This document shows positions 8,011 through 16,082 of a DNA stretch of 64,000 nucleotides, piece after piece. Below the pieces are notes generated by a model, which saw only the letters and a list, made by a program, of their open reading frames with translations, was not told where the DNA came from and ran no database searches. This stretch comes from JANQQN01 sp964519665 (GTDB taxonomy: Bacteria; Myxococcota; Kuafuiibacteriia; Kuafuiibacteriales; Kuafuiibacteriaceae). Location: the NCBI GenBank assembly GCA_964519665.1, contig CAZFIV010000004.1, positions 107,690-171,689 of the forward strand, given 5' to 3'. Each line of letters opens with the position of its first letter. Position 1 is the first letter of the stretch. The position numbers and the translations under genes are program-made.

Positions 8011-8736
8011 TTATTTTGAAGGCGCTCGGAGAGCGGGGATCCACTGACCAGGATCGACTGCGCGACCATTCAAGAACAACGCAAAATGGAGATGTGGACC
8101 CGTCGAGCGGCCGGAGTTACCCGAGCGGGCGACGCGTTGACCTTCGGAAACCGATTGGCCCGCAACGACTTCAACCTCGCCTAGATGCGCAAACACCGTT
8201 TGAAATCCCGATGGGTGCTCGATCACGACCGTCCGTCCGCTATGGTCATCCTCGCCAACCCTGAGCACTCGCCCCGGAAACGGTGTCCGCACCGGAGTGC
8301 CCACGGGGGCCGAGATATCGACGCCGTTGTGGTGTTCGACCGCCCCGCTGATCGGATGCTCCCGATTGCCAAAATGCGATGTTACCGGGCCCTCCAACGG
8401 CGCCGCGAACTGCGGTCTCATGGCCTCGGTCCGGAGCAGGAACGAAACGTCGTCGCCTCCAACCGACTCGGCAAGCCGGTCGCCGAGGCCAGTTCCCCCG
8501 GAGGCCGCCCATTGCTTCGAAATCTCCGTCCGCAGCCAGCTCTGCGCCAGCTCGAGCCCCGGCGCCTCGCCGAAAAGGCCGTCCTGGGGAACGGTCTTCG
8601 CCATCTCCTCGAATACAAGATTCAAGAAGACGCCTTCCAGCTGCCGCGATGTGTCGATGATCGCCTTTGGATCTTCGCGGGCCGAGGGTCGCGGCGGAGT
8701 CGAGGCGACGGAGGTCGAAGGGTCGAACGGAATCAT
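8011..8736 (-). CDS. flgJ: Rod-assembly protein FlgJ fused to an M23 (LytM-type) peptidase domain
   Basis: The N-terminal roughly 105 residues are the FlgJ rod-binding domain (SRQLEGVFLNLVFEEMAKT at about 30-48, then WLRTEIS and GDRLAESVG). This domain caps the growing rod. The C-terminal domain is not the beta-N-acetylglucosaminidase of enterobacterial FlgJ. It is a zinc metallopeptidase of family M23, with ligand motif HxxxD (H136-D140) and HLH (215-217), plus H184 in FAHLGE. All catalytic positions are present, so it probably cuts cross-linking peptides in peptidoglycan to let the rod through. The gene follows flgI (overlap 4 bp) as the last gene of flgF-flgG-flgA-flgH-flgI-flgJ. Confidence 0.9.
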   Translation of the reverse strand: MIPFDPSTSVASTPPRPSAREDPKAIIDTSRQLEGVFLNLVFEEMAKTVPQDGLFGEAPGLELAQSWLRTEISKQWAASGGTGLGDRLAESVGGDDVSFLLRTEAMRPQFAAPLEGPVTSHFGNREHPISGAVEHHNGVDISAPVGTPVRTPFPGRVLRVGEDDHSGRTVVIEHPSGFQTVFAHLGEVEVVAGQSVSEGQRVARSGNSGRSTGPHLHFALFLNGRAVDPGQWIPALRAPSK

Positions 8737-9851
8737 TGTACCTCGAGGTCGCCGTGAAGCGCACCAGCGGAGTGGAGCGCCTGAAGGATAGAGACCAGGT
8801 CTTGGGGCGAAGCCCCCAGCGCGTTGAGCGCCGCAACAAGCTCATCCACCGTGCTCGTCGGCGCGATTCCAGTCAGGCGCTTGGCATCCGTTTGGGCCGA
8901 CACCCGTCCATTGGGAACGACGGCCGTTTGCCCTCGACGCGCGAAAGGCGCGGGCTGCGACACCGAAAGCTGGGTAGCAACCGCGACGTTCAGATTGCCA
9001 TGGGCGACCGCGGCCGCGCCCAAGGTCACGGAGCCTCCGATCACCACCGTACCGGTCCGCTCGTTGACGACGACCTTGGCTCTCACGTCGGCAGCCACCT
9101 CGACCGCTTCCACGATACTCAGAAACTCCACCGGCCGCTTCAGGTATTCGCTCGGCACTTTCAGTCGCACCGTGCCCGGATTATCGGTCACCGCGACCTC
9201 CGCTTTCATCCGCTCGTTGATCCCTTGTGCGATTCGAAACGCCGTCGTGAAGTCGGCCTGCTTGAGAGTCAAGACGATCTCGTCGTCGATGATGAACCGA
9301 GTCTTGACCTCTCGTTCCACCAGGGCCCCGTTCGGTATCCGGCCGGCGGTGGGCGTATTGCGCTCGAATCGGGCAAGATCGCGAGCACCAACCGAAAAGC
9401 CACCCACCGCCAAGCTGCCTTGCGCAACCGCGTATATCCCGCCGTCGACGGCATACAGCGGCGTCGTCAAGAGCGTTCCTCCTCTTAGACTCCGCGCATC
9501 CCCCGACGCCATCACCTTGACGTCGAGCCGCGCCCCGGGCGCCGCGTAGGGGGGAAGCTCGGCCACCACGATGACGAAGGCTACGTTGCGCATCTGGAGA
9601 TCGTTGCGTGAAATATTGATTCCGCGCTTCTGCAGATAAGACTGCATCGCCTGTCCGGCCACTGAACGCGGGCTATCGCCGGTTCCTGCCAAGCCGACGA
9701 CCAGCCCGATGCCCTCCAGCATGTTGCCGCGGACGCCCTTCACCTCGACCAGATCTTTGACGCGCGCCGCGTACGCGGGCGTCCCCGCCAACCCGACGCC
9801 GAGTATCAACAACAGCGATCCGACGAAATTGCGTACCATCGTCGGCCTCAT
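8733..9851 (-). CDS. flgI: Flagellar P-ring protein FlgI
   Basis: FlgI forms the periplasmic P-ring around the distal rod. The 372-residue product has a cleavable signal peptide ending TPAYA, followed by ARVKDLVEVKGVRGNMLEGIG and GLVVGLAGTGDS, the family signature. The C-terminus has GASPQDLVSILQALHSAGAL. The ATG at 9851 overlaps the flgH stop by one base (TGATG) and gives a good basic n-region. An in-frame ATG at 9869 would add six residues and overlap flgH by 19 bp. The gene lies between flgH and flgJ in the usual order. Full family length, no anomalies. Confidence 0.95.
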   Translation of the reverse strand: MRPTMVRNFVGSLLLILGVGLAGTPAYAARVKDLVEVKGVRGNMLEGIGLVVGLAGTGDSPRSVAGQAMQSYLQKRGINISRNDLQMRNVAFVIVVAELPPYAAPGARLDVKVMASGDARSLRGGTLLTTPLYAVDGGIYAVAQGSLAVGGFSVGARDLARFERNTPTAGRIPNGALVEREVKTRFIIDDEIVLTLKQADFTTAFRIAQGINERMKAEVAVTDNPGTVRLKVPSEYLKRPVEFLSIVEAVEVAADVRAKVVVNERTGTVVIGGSVTLGAAAVAHGNLNVAVATQLSVSQPAPFARRGQTAVVPNGRVSAQTDAKRLTGIAPTSTVDELVAALNALGASPQDLVSILQALHSAGALHGDLEVQ

Positions 9852-10570
9852 CAGAAGGGTGATATCCATTTGAAGAACTTGGTGATCCAGCCGGGTTCCT
9901 GAGCGTCCGATATGATTCCACGGCCATTCAGCTCGACATGGGCGTCGGCCAGCCGATCGCTTCGGATCGAATTACCCGAGTCGATATCCGCCGGGCGGGC
10001 TACACCGCTGACGTAATAGTGGTGCTCTTCCTGGTTGACCAGAACCACCCGGTGCCCTTCGACGAATAGATTGCCGTTGGGAAACTTCTGCTTGACGGTG
10101 GCGGCGACCGTGAACCGCACATCGTCGCGCCTCGCCGTTCGGCCGGCGTTCTTGGACGACAGCCCGACCGATGTCCCAATGCCCTCTTGCATCCCAATGC
10201 CGCCGGCCCCCCCGCCCCACACCGATAGGTCAAGGCCTCCATCCCGGTCTACATCGGTCGCCGCGCTCCGCTCGGCCTGGGCCACCTCGACGATCTTGAT
10301 GACGACGACATCATTCACCTTCAGTGCCCGCACGTCGGACACCGCCGACAACAGACCGCCCGCCTGCGGAAAAACGGAGCCATTTGGGTCACTGGCCTCT
10401 TCCTCGGGGGGCTCGACCGGTTGAACATACTCTCGGTTCTTGGGTACATACTCGCCGATATGGCCGACCCCACAGGCCGCGAGACAGCCAATGAGGGCAA
10501 ACGTCGCGAGCGCCCATAGCCCGTTCCAGACCCCACGCTCGCCCGCTTCGGCTCTCTGCGTGCCGCTCAT
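9851..10570 (-). CDS. flgH: Flagellar L-ring lipoprotein FlgH
   Basis: FlgH is the outer-membrane L-ring lipoprotein. The 239-residue product has a hydrophobic segment followed by a lipobox LAAC (C33), so it should be lipidated and sent to the outer membrane. Conserved FlgH stretches are visible: DVRALKVNDVVVIKIVE, FTVAATVKQKFPNGNLFVEG, and VSGVARPADIDSGNSI. It overlaps flgA by 4 bp and flgI by 1 bp, consistent with a single flgF-flgG-flgA-flgH-flgI-flgJ transcript. An unusually long stretch of about 19 residues precedes the hydrophobic segment. The true start could be the internal GTG-rich region, but the ATG at 10570 matches the overlap pattern. Confidence 0.94.
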   Translation of the reverse strand: MSGTQRAEAGERGVWNGLWALATFALIGCLAACGVGHIGEYVPKNREYVQPVEPPEEEASDPNGSVFPQAGGLLSAVSDVRALKVNDVVVIKIVEVAQAERSAATDVDRDGGLDLSVWGGGAGGIGMQEGIGTSVGLSSKNAGRTARRDDVRFTVAATVKQKFPNGNLFVEGHRVVLVNQEEHHYYVSGVARPADIDSGNSIRSDRLADAHVELNGRGIISDAQEPGWITKFFKWISPF

Positions 10571-11226
10571 AGCCTCACCTCCGCCTCTTGGGGGCCCGTC
10601 ACGATCGCGTCGAAAATCGCCTTCGAATCAACGTTGCGTATCCTTATCGAGGCCCCATTCTCCGCGTCGCTCAGCGCTTCTCCGGTGATCGAGACGACGA
10701 TGAGGCCACGTCGCACTTGAACTCGAACCTTTTCGCCCCGTCGAATCTGTACGACCGACCGGAGTCCGGTCGTGCGAATCGGCGCCCCAGCGACGACCGA
10801 ATACCGAAGAGCTTTGCCCCGAACCTCCGAATCAGAACCCGCATAGCCCCGCGCATATTGCCCATCGACCCGGCGCGTCTCGATATCTTCCGGACCTACA
10901 GTATGCCCAGCGGCCATCGGCCGACGGGCCACGACGACCTCTACCGTCGGGCGCGAACTGAAACGATAGGTTTCACTCGCCACCAGTCTTCCGGCGGATC
11001 GAGCCTCGACTTGAACCCGGAGGATTGAAGGATTGGCGCTCGGCAACCGAGTCGCCGTAAACAGGATGCCCGGACCAGGTTTCGGCAGCCCTCGGAACGC
11101 CCCCGGGCGAATGACGATCGAGTCACCCGCCCCTTCCGGTGATGGGATCGACGTGAGCATCACGGCCATGCTCGGCGTCTCCACTCCCGGCTGGGCCAAC
11201 AGCAGTGACATCGCTAAGACAATCAT
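10567..11226 (-). CDS. flgA: P-ring assembly chaperone FlgA
   Basis: FlgA is the periplasmic chaperone for P-ring formation. The 219-residue product starts with a short hydrophobic segment that may act as a signal peptide. It has the C-terminal SAF-like domain of FlgA: VVVARRPMAAGHTVGPEDIE, then LRYSVVAGAPIRTTGLR and VVQIRRGEKVRVQVRRG. The position, between flgG and flgH with 4-bp and 6-bp junctions, is common in polarly flagellated bacteria. The N-terminal half is variable, as usual for this family. Assignment is firm from the C-terminal domain. Confidence 0.9.
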   Translation of the reverse strand: MIVLAMSLLLAQPGVETPSMAVMLTSIPSPEGAGDSIVIRPGAFRGLPKPGPGILFTATRLPSANPSILRVQVEARSAGRLVASETYRFSSRPTVEVVVARRPMAAGHTVGPEDIETRRVDGQYARGYAGSDSEVRGKALRYSVVAGAPIRTTGLRSVVQIRRGEKVRVQVRRGLIVVSITGEALSDAENGASIRIRNVDSKAIFDAIVTGPQEAEVRL

Positions 11227-11232
11227 GAATGG

Positions 11233-12012
11233 CTACCTCAGGCTGTTGGCTTCTTCCATCATCCGGTCTGCGGTCTGGATGACTCGAGAGTTCGCCTCGT
11301 AGGCCCGCTGCCCGGTGATCATCGCGATCATCTCCTCGACCACCTTGACGTTCGAACCCTCGAGAAAGCCGGCTTCCAAACTCCCCAGACTTCCCTCGCC
11401 GGGCGCGCCCACTCGCGCGTTGACATCGAAATCGCGAAGCATGAACAAGCCGTTGCCGGTCGCCTCCAATAGTTCCTCATTCAGCACTTGGGCCAGCTCA
11501 ATCCTGCCGATCGGATCGGTCGATCCATCCGGCCGCACCGCTTCCACCGTCCCATCAGCGCTCACACTCACCTCGGTGTCCCGCGGCACTTGAATCTGAG
11601 GTAAGACCGGCCACCCCTGCCCATTCACCAGCTCGCCGCGAGCCGAGACCGTAAATGCGCCGTTGCGCGTAAGGCGAACCGAGTTCCCTTCGCCGCGCAC
11701 CATGAAGAACCCCTGCCCGCGAACCACAAGGTCCGTCGACCGACCGGTGCTTCTTAGCGTCCCCTGCGTAAAGTCGCGTGATATGGAACTGTTCTTGACG
11801 CCGAGGCCTACTTGCGTGCCCGACGAAGTCGGGCGCCCGTCCGAACCACCCGTTCCCGGAGCTCGGAGCGTCTGGTACATCAAGTCGTCGAACCGAGGTT
11901 GGCTCGCCTTGAACCCATCGGTACTGATGTTCGCCAGGTTGTTTGCGATGACGTCGATCCGGCGCTCTTGCGCCAACATGCCCGTCGATGCCGTATACAG
12001 TGCTCGGCTCAC
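11233..12012 (-). CDS. flgG: Distal rod protein FlgG
   Basis: FlgG forms the distal rod of the flagellar axis and is exported by the type III system. The 259-residue product has the rod-protein N-terminus (SRALYTASTGMLAQERRID, then VIANNLANISTDGFKAS). The C-terminus has SNVKVVEEMIAMITGQRAYEAN and ends RMMEEANSLR. Length is normal for FlgG (about 260). The start codon is GTG at 12012, supported by an AAGGAG ribosome-binding site at 12019-12024 and the conserved beginning. It is second in the flgF-flgG-flgA-flgH-flgI-flgJ run, 108 bp after flgF. Confidence 0.96.
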   Translation of the reverse strand: MSRALYTASTGMLAQERRIDVIANNLANISTDGFKASQPRFDDLMYQTLRAPGTGGSDGRPTSSGTQVGLGVKNSSISRDFTQGTLRSTGRSTDLVVRGQGFFMVRGEGNSVRLTRNGAFTVSARGELVNGQGWPVLPQIQVPRDTEVSVSADGTVEAVRPDGSTDPIGRIELAQVLNEELLEATGNGLFMLRDFDVNARVGAPGEGSLGSLEAGFLEGSNVKVVEEMIAMITGQRAYEANSRVIQTADRMMEEANSLR

Positions 12013-12120
12013 TCTCGTCTCCTTGCCTTCCTAGGCCTTCGAAGCGAGTTATCCCCTGGGTGCTACCGCCTGCGCGCCCTGCGACCACCGCCCGAAGGCG
12101 GCATCAACGACGGGGTCGAT

Positions 12121-12834
12121 CTAAGTAGTGCGTTCAATCAGCTGTTCGTCCGCTTCCCGATACGCTTGAATGACCTTCATCGAAGCTTGAAAACCACGTT
12201 CAAGATCGATCAGCTTGACCATTCCCTCGAGGGGTTTCACGTTCGAACCTTCGACATGGCCGGTCACGACCTCGTCGTGGACCGCAAACGAATCGCCCGA
12301 CGCATCAGTTGGAGAGAATGCCCCCCCACCTAAGATCTCCAGATGTCGGCCATCGGCGACACTTCGGAAGTCCAGACGACCGACCATCTCACCCGCTTGC
12401 TCGATCGTTCCGTCTTCAGAGACTTCGAAGGGAAGATTGGGATCCAAGCTGATAAAGCCTCCGAGGGGGTCGACCACTCGGAACCGACCGTCCACCGACA
12501 ACAGACCCTCCGCGTCGATCTGCAGGCTCCCAGTCCTGAGCAAGGTTACTTGACCGGAGGCGGTTCTCGCACCAATATATCCGGATCCTCTCACCATAAA
12601 ATCGCCTGGCCTACCCGTCCGTATCGGCGTCCCCGCCGCGGAATCGGACTGTGTCTCCGACGACCTTACTAGATGGCGATCCGGCGCCCTCGCGTCCCGG
12701 AGCACGCTCTCGAAGGTCACCGACTGGCTCCGGTAGCCGGGCGTGCTCGCGTTGGCGATATTGTTGGCGACAATGTCCACTTGGTTGCGACGCGCTACGG
12801 CACCCGCTGCCGCGACATAGATCCCGTATGTCAT
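12121..12834 (-). CDS. flgF: Proximal rod protein FlgF
   Basis: This is a rod protein of 237 residues related to FlgG. The N-terminus reads MTYGIYVAAAGAVARRNQVD, then IVANNIANASTPGYRSQS; the C-terminus has SNVKPLEGMVKLIDLERGFQAS. Because FlgG is encoded immediately downstream, this one is FlgF, found in the proximal rod. The frame is open to 12981, but the family N-terminus and a GAGGG ribosome-binding site support the ATG at 12834. The upstream extension covers the start of a divergent FliJ-like gene. This is the first gene of the rod/ring operon; its promoter must lie in or near the 75-bp gap 12835-12909. Confidence 0.91.
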   Translation of the reverse strand: MTYGIYVAAAGAVARRNQVDIVANNIANASTPGYRSQSVTFESVLRDARAPDRHLVRSSETQSDSAAGTPIRTGRPGDFMVRGSGYIGARTASGQVTLLRTGSLQIDAEGLLSVDGRFRVVDPLGGFISLDPNLPFEVSEDGTIEQAGEMVGRLDFRSVADGRHLEILGGGAFSPTDASGDSFAVHDEVVTGHVEGSNVKPLEGMVKLIDLERGFQASMKVIQAYREADEQLIERTT

Positions 12835-12909
12835 CTGACTCGACCCTCGAGGATCCTTTCGGACGCTCAACAACTTTTGAAACCCCTCGTCGATGCCGAC
12901 AACTACAGC

Positions 12910-13359
12910 ATGTCCGCCAGCCGCCTGGATCCAGTGCTCCGGCACCTCGAACGGAAGCGTCAGCGCGCCGAGGTCAATCATTTAGAGGCATCTCGAAACC
13001 GTCAAAAAATCATCACTCAGATCGACGAGCATCGGGCCCGCATCGCCAACCAACCCACACCTCCCCATACCGATGCGTTCCTCTTCTTGACCGTGGAGAA
13101 CGCCAAGTACGCTAGTCGCCATCGACTCCATCGCGAGCTTGAAGGACTCAACGACCTCCTGAATCGGTACGAGCGTGACCACTACCAGCCTCGACTCGAT
13201 GCTCTCCGTGCCGCCTCTCAGAAGGAACGGGGCATACAACAGCTCGTCACTGGACGGACGCAAGAGCAATCCAGACGGACCGCACAGAAGGAAACCGAGA
13301 CCCTTAACGATGCCGCTCTGCAGCGATGGTGGACGAGCACCAACTCCCAACCCCAATAG
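12910..13359 (+). CDS. fliJ: FliJ-like coiled-coil protein (flagellar export)
   Basis: This is a 149-residue, charged, almost entirely coiled-coil protein. The N-terminus MSASRLDPVLRHLERKRQRA matches the pattern of FliJ (short hydrophobic repeat, then basic heptads). A long helical hairpin rich in Glu, Arg and Gln follows, and it ends with a short tail after WW. FliJ is the stalk-like partner of the FliI ATPase ring. The gene normally next to fliI is replaced there by motE (35277-35870), so a FliJ must be encoded elsewhere. This is the best candidate in the window. It is divergent from flgF and convergent with cheZ. FliJ is weakly conserved, so the call rests on shape, length and genomic logic. 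The frame extends upstream to 12673, but that part lies over flgF. Confidence 0.6.
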   Translation: MSASRLDPVLRHLERKRQRAEVNHLEASRNRQKIITQIDEHRARIANQPTPPHTDAFLFLTVENAKYASRHRLHRELEGLNDLLNRYERDHYQPRLDALRAASQKERGIQQLVTGRTQEQSRRTAQKETETLNDAALQRWWTSTNSQPQ

Positions 13360-13394
13360 ACTCTACAACGCATAGAATACCGCATTGGGATCAG

Positions 13395-13417
13395 GTCGGG
13401 CCCTCTGAAGGGCCGAC
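13395..13417. terminator. Hairpin between convergent fliJ-like and cheZ genes
   Basis: GTCGG(G)CCCT and AGGGCCGAC pair around a CTGA loop, giving nine pairs with one bulged G. It sits in the 103-bp gap between the convergent ends of the fliJ-like gene and cheZ, where a bidirectional terminator is expected. There is only a weak T-rich tract after it, so strength is uncertain. Confidence 0.45.
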
Positions 13418-13462
13418 TTGCTGGCATTCAGCGAAACGAGGTCAATCGGACGGCGCCAAGCA

Positions 13463-14047
13463 CTACCGAGACTTGAGCAGAGCGTCGACCATGTCTTGCC
13501 GAGAAGCCCCTTCTTGACTTTCTTTCAGGCGGTTGACACCAGCGTGCGGCTGAAGGCCGTTCATATCGATCTCAACGGGCTTTGCAACACTCCCGTCGAT
13601 GAGCTTGATGACCCTACGCTCGACCTCCAGAATAGTGCTCGCGATTTTGTTGATCGTCTGGCACGTCAAGTCCTGAAATGACAGCTCCGTCATCATGCGA
13701 ATGAGAAGATCCGTTCGTTCGTTACTCAAGCTCCCCAGCTGCTCGACCGCCTCCAGAGCTGCTTCGTCCTTCGCCGACTGACACACTTCTTTGACTCTGA
13801 GCAGCGACTGGTTGGCCGCATCATCCTGCTCCATGATCTTCTCCACCAAGTCGATCATGTTATGGGCCGCAATCTCGGTCACCCGGGTGACCTCCGATAA
13901 CGCATCGGAGGCGGCCGGAAGCCGACTGTGCAACCCATCAAGGGTCCGGCGAGTCTCGTTAATGTATTGTACTAGGCCGGCCAGCTCGACCTGGAGCTCT
14001 CGGTACCGATCGACCAAGCCTAGACCAACCTCTGCGTTTGGCGACAT
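13463..14047 (-). CDS. cheZ: CheY-P phosphatase CheZ
   Basis: This 194-residue helical protein is of the CheZ family, which dephosphorylates CheY-P. It has the long helical hairpin (LPAASDALSEVTRVTEIAAH near 43-62). The active-site motif FQDLTCQ covers residues 124-130, with the catalytic pair D126 and Q130. The C-terminal tail SRQDMVDALLKSR matches the CheY-docking helix of CheZ. It follows cheY by 11 bp on the same strand, behind fliA. CheZ is typical of Proteobacteria-type chemotaxis, whereas many other groups use CheC/CheX/FliY. No other chemotaxis genes occur in the window. Confidence 0.9.
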   Translation of the reverse strand: MSPNAEVGLGLVDRYRELQVELAGLVQYINETRRTLDGLHSRLPAASDALSEVTRVTEIAAHNMIDLVEKIMEQDDAANQSLLRVKEVCQSAKDEAALEAVEQLGSLSNERTDLLIRMMTELSFQDLTCQTINKIASTILEVERRVIKLIDGSVAKPVEIDMNGLQPHAGVNRLKESQEGASRQDMVDALLKSR

Positions 14048-14058
14048 GGGGGCCTCCG

Positions 14059-14439
14059 CTAGTTCGGGAACATCTCGCGGAGCTTTTCCTCGAGTACCTT
14101 CGCCGTAAATGGCTTGAGAATGTAGCTGTTGACGCCGGCATGGACGGCCTCGACCACCTGTTGCTTCTCGGCTTCCGCCGTCACCATCAGGAACGGCGTG
14201 TCCTGAAGATCGGGATCGGCTCGAACGTCCTTCAGTAGCTCGATCCCGTTCTTGTTCGGCATGTTCCAGTCCGAGATGACCAAATCATACTTCTTGTCTT
14301 TCAACGCCGAAAGCGCCTCGGCGCCGTCCTGCGCTTCGTCCACGTTGGTGTAGCCGAGCTGGCGCAGGATATTCTTAACGATTCGTCGCATCGTAGAGAA
14401 ATCGTCGACAGAGAGAATCTTACTATTCTTGTCCAGCAT
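14059..14439 (-). CDS. cheY: Chemotaxis response regulator CheY
   Basis: This 126-residue single-domain receiver is very like enterobacterial CheY. The acidic pair is D12/D13, the phosphorylation site D57 in SDWNMPN, with T87 and K109, all present at the canonical numbers. Phosphorylated CheY binds the N-terminus of FliM (whose LSQNEVNALL motif is encoded at 24095) and switches rotation. The ATG follows an AGGGATCC-type site. It lies between fliA and cheZ, so it is part of the flhB-to-cheZ run. It is a switch-binding CheY rather than an adaptor, as judged by the adjacent CheZ and the VDDFSTMRRIV signature. Confidence 0.96.
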   Translation of the reverse strand: MLDKNSKILSVDDFSTMRRIVKNILRQLGYTNVDEAQDGAEALSALKDKKYDLVISDWNMPNKNGIELLKDVRADPDLQDTPFLMVTAEAEKQQVVEAVHAGVNSYILKPFTAKVLEEKLREMFPN

Positions 14440-14502
14440 CTACGGATCCCTTCGCGAGCCAAGCTTCGCCCGTGGGCAGTCGTCGACCGCCGCCCGGCCG
14501 TC

Positions 14503-15234
14503 TTAAGCCAACTCCCCCTGCAGGCTCTCACGTAACATCTCTACGGTCTTCCGCAGAATCTGACTGATACGCGACTGTGTCACCCCGAGCACCTCTCCGA
14601 TTTCCTGCAGAGTCAACTCCGCTTCGTAATAGAGCCCGAGCACCAGTCGATTCCGCTCCGGCAGCGTGGCCATCGCTTTGGAGAGAAGCTTCACATGCTC
14701 TCGCCACTCCAGCTCTTCCATGACCGTCGCCGGCGGCTCCCAAAGACCATTGAGCGCGAGAGTATCGAGCGTCGTCGGATCGACGACCTCCGGCGGCGCG
14801 CGTCGAGCGCGATTCTTTTGAACTTCTTCGACCGACATCCCCAGGGCCTGAGCGACGCTGTCGTCTCCGACCGGTTCACCCTGTTCCTTCTCGAGCTCGG
14901 TCCGAGAGTCCGCAACGCTTCGCGACTTGCGACGCATGCTTCGAGTCAAATGGTCGAGACTGCGAAGTTCATCCAGGACTGCGCCCCGGATTCGTATTCG
15001 GGCGTATCCTTCAAACGATGTTCCTCGCTTGTTGTCGTACTTAGCGAGGGCATCGAGAAGCCCCACCATTCCGGCGCTGAAGAGATATTCACGGTCGACG
15101 GTCGACGGCATGCGTTCCGCCACCTGACGCACAACGCTATATACCATAGGAGCGTATTTGCGCACGGCTTCATCGTTGGCGGACTTTTTTCTTCGGTTCG
15201 AATGAGTCGTATAGGTTTTTAGTAAGCGCTGCAT
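14503..15234 (-). CDS. fliA: RNA polymerase sigma-28 factor FliA
   Basis: This 243-residue sigma factor of the flagellar type drives late flagellar genes. Region 2 is clear: YAPMVYSVVRQVAERMPSTV, FSAGMVGLLDALAKYD and SFEGYARIRIRGAVLDELRS. Region 4 ends with the HTH ELTLQEIGEVLGVTQSRISQ. Its antagonist FlgM is encoded at 7646-7921. A strong AAGGAGG ribosome-binding site precedes the ATG. The gene follows flhG by 14 bp and precedes cheY by about 60 bp, the common flhF-flhG-fliA-cheY order. Length is normal for FliA. Confidence 0.96.
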   Translation of the reverse strand: MQRLLKTYTTHSNRRKKSANDEAVRKYAPMVYSVVRQVAERMPSTVDREYLFSAGMVGLLDALAKYDNKRGTSFEGYARIRIRGAVLDELRSLDHLTRSMRRKSRSVADSRTELEKEQGEPVGDDSVAQALGMSVEEVQKNRARRAPPEVVDPTTLDTLALNGLWEPPATVMEELEWREHVKLLSKAMATLPERNRLVLGLYYEAELTLQEIGEVLGVTQSRISQILRKTVEMLRESLQGELA

Positions 15235-15248
15235 CGGAGCCTCCTTAA

Positions 15249-16082
15249 CTACATGCCACCTTCAATGGCGTGCGTATCGCTCGATTCCGGCGAGTCAATA
15301 CGCCGAGCAAGTGCAACAATGCACCGTGCGGCAGGTGCATTGGGAAATGATAAGACAAAGGGTGTTTGCTCCCGGGAGGCACGCTCCACAACCCGGTCAC
15401 GATAAACGTAGCCCGCGTACCCCGATTCTACGCCCAGATACGACCTAGCCGTAGAATTGAGGAATCCGAACATTTCGCGGGCGTCTCCGGCGAGCCGGAC
15501 TCGATTGACGAGCACCTGAAACGGAATATCGATGCCATATTTTGAGGCGACCTTAACCAATGCGTAGGCGTCGGTGAGCGAAGTAGGCTCCGGTGTCATG
15601 ATGACCAGGGCTTCGTCGGCCATCGACAAGGCGAGCCGAACGTTGCTGCCGATACCTGCCGCCGCATCGATGAGCACGTAATCGTATGGTCGCTTGTAGA
15701 GCTCGAGAGCCTCCATGAATCGCACCTGGGCTCCCAGCTCGAGTTCGGCCAGACTCGCAAGGGCGCTACCGGCCGGAATGAAGTCGAACTCGTCACGATA
15801 GGTCACCACGACTTCATCGAAGGTTCGAACCCGTTCGAGGAGGTGGCTCGCGTTGTACTCGGGCGACACCCCTAGCAGGACATTGACGTTGGCCAACCCG
15901 AGATCGCCGTCAAGGAGGAGCACCTTCCGACCAAGCTGAGCGAGCGCTACGGCCAGATTGACCGCAACGTGGGTCTTACCGACGCCGCCCTTGCCGGATG
16001 CCAATGCAATGACGCGGGGCCGCCCCTGAACCGTAGACGGAACGAGGAAGGGTTCGGTCCGACTGTTGGCTTCTGACATCAT
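15249..16082 (-). CDS. flhG: Flagellar number regulator FlhG (FleN), MinD-type ATPase
   Basis: FlhG limits the number of flagella by binding FlhF and, in some bacteria, the master regulator FleQ/FlrA. The 277-residue product has P-loop KGGVGKT (31-37), DGDLGLANVNVLLGV, and the DAAAGIGSNV motif of FlhG. The C-terminus carries the basic/amphipathic region used for membrane contact. The gene overlaps flhF by 4 bp and precedes fliA, the classical flhF-flhG-fliA order of polar flagellates. A second protein of the same superfamily is encoded at 3846-4844. Assignment is secure because of the operon context. Confidence 0.93.
   Translation of the reverse strand: MMSEANSRTEPFLVPSTVQGRPRVIALASGKGGVGKTHVAVNLAVALAQLGRKVLLLDGDLGLANVNVLLGVSPEYNASHLLERVRTFDEVVVTYRDEFDFIPAGSALASLAELELGAQVRFMEALELYKRPYDYVLIDAAAGIGSNVRLALSMADEALVIMTPEPTSLTDAYALVKVASKYGIDIPFQVLVNRVRLAGDAREMFGFLNSTARSYLGVESGYAGYVYRDRVVERASREQTPFVLSFPNAPAARCIVALARRIDSPESSDTHAIEGGM

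Noticed and set aside
12835..12981. Upstream extension of the flgF frame by 49 residues
   Set aside because: The rod-protein N-terminus begins at 12834; the extension lies over the start of the divergent FliJ-like gene.
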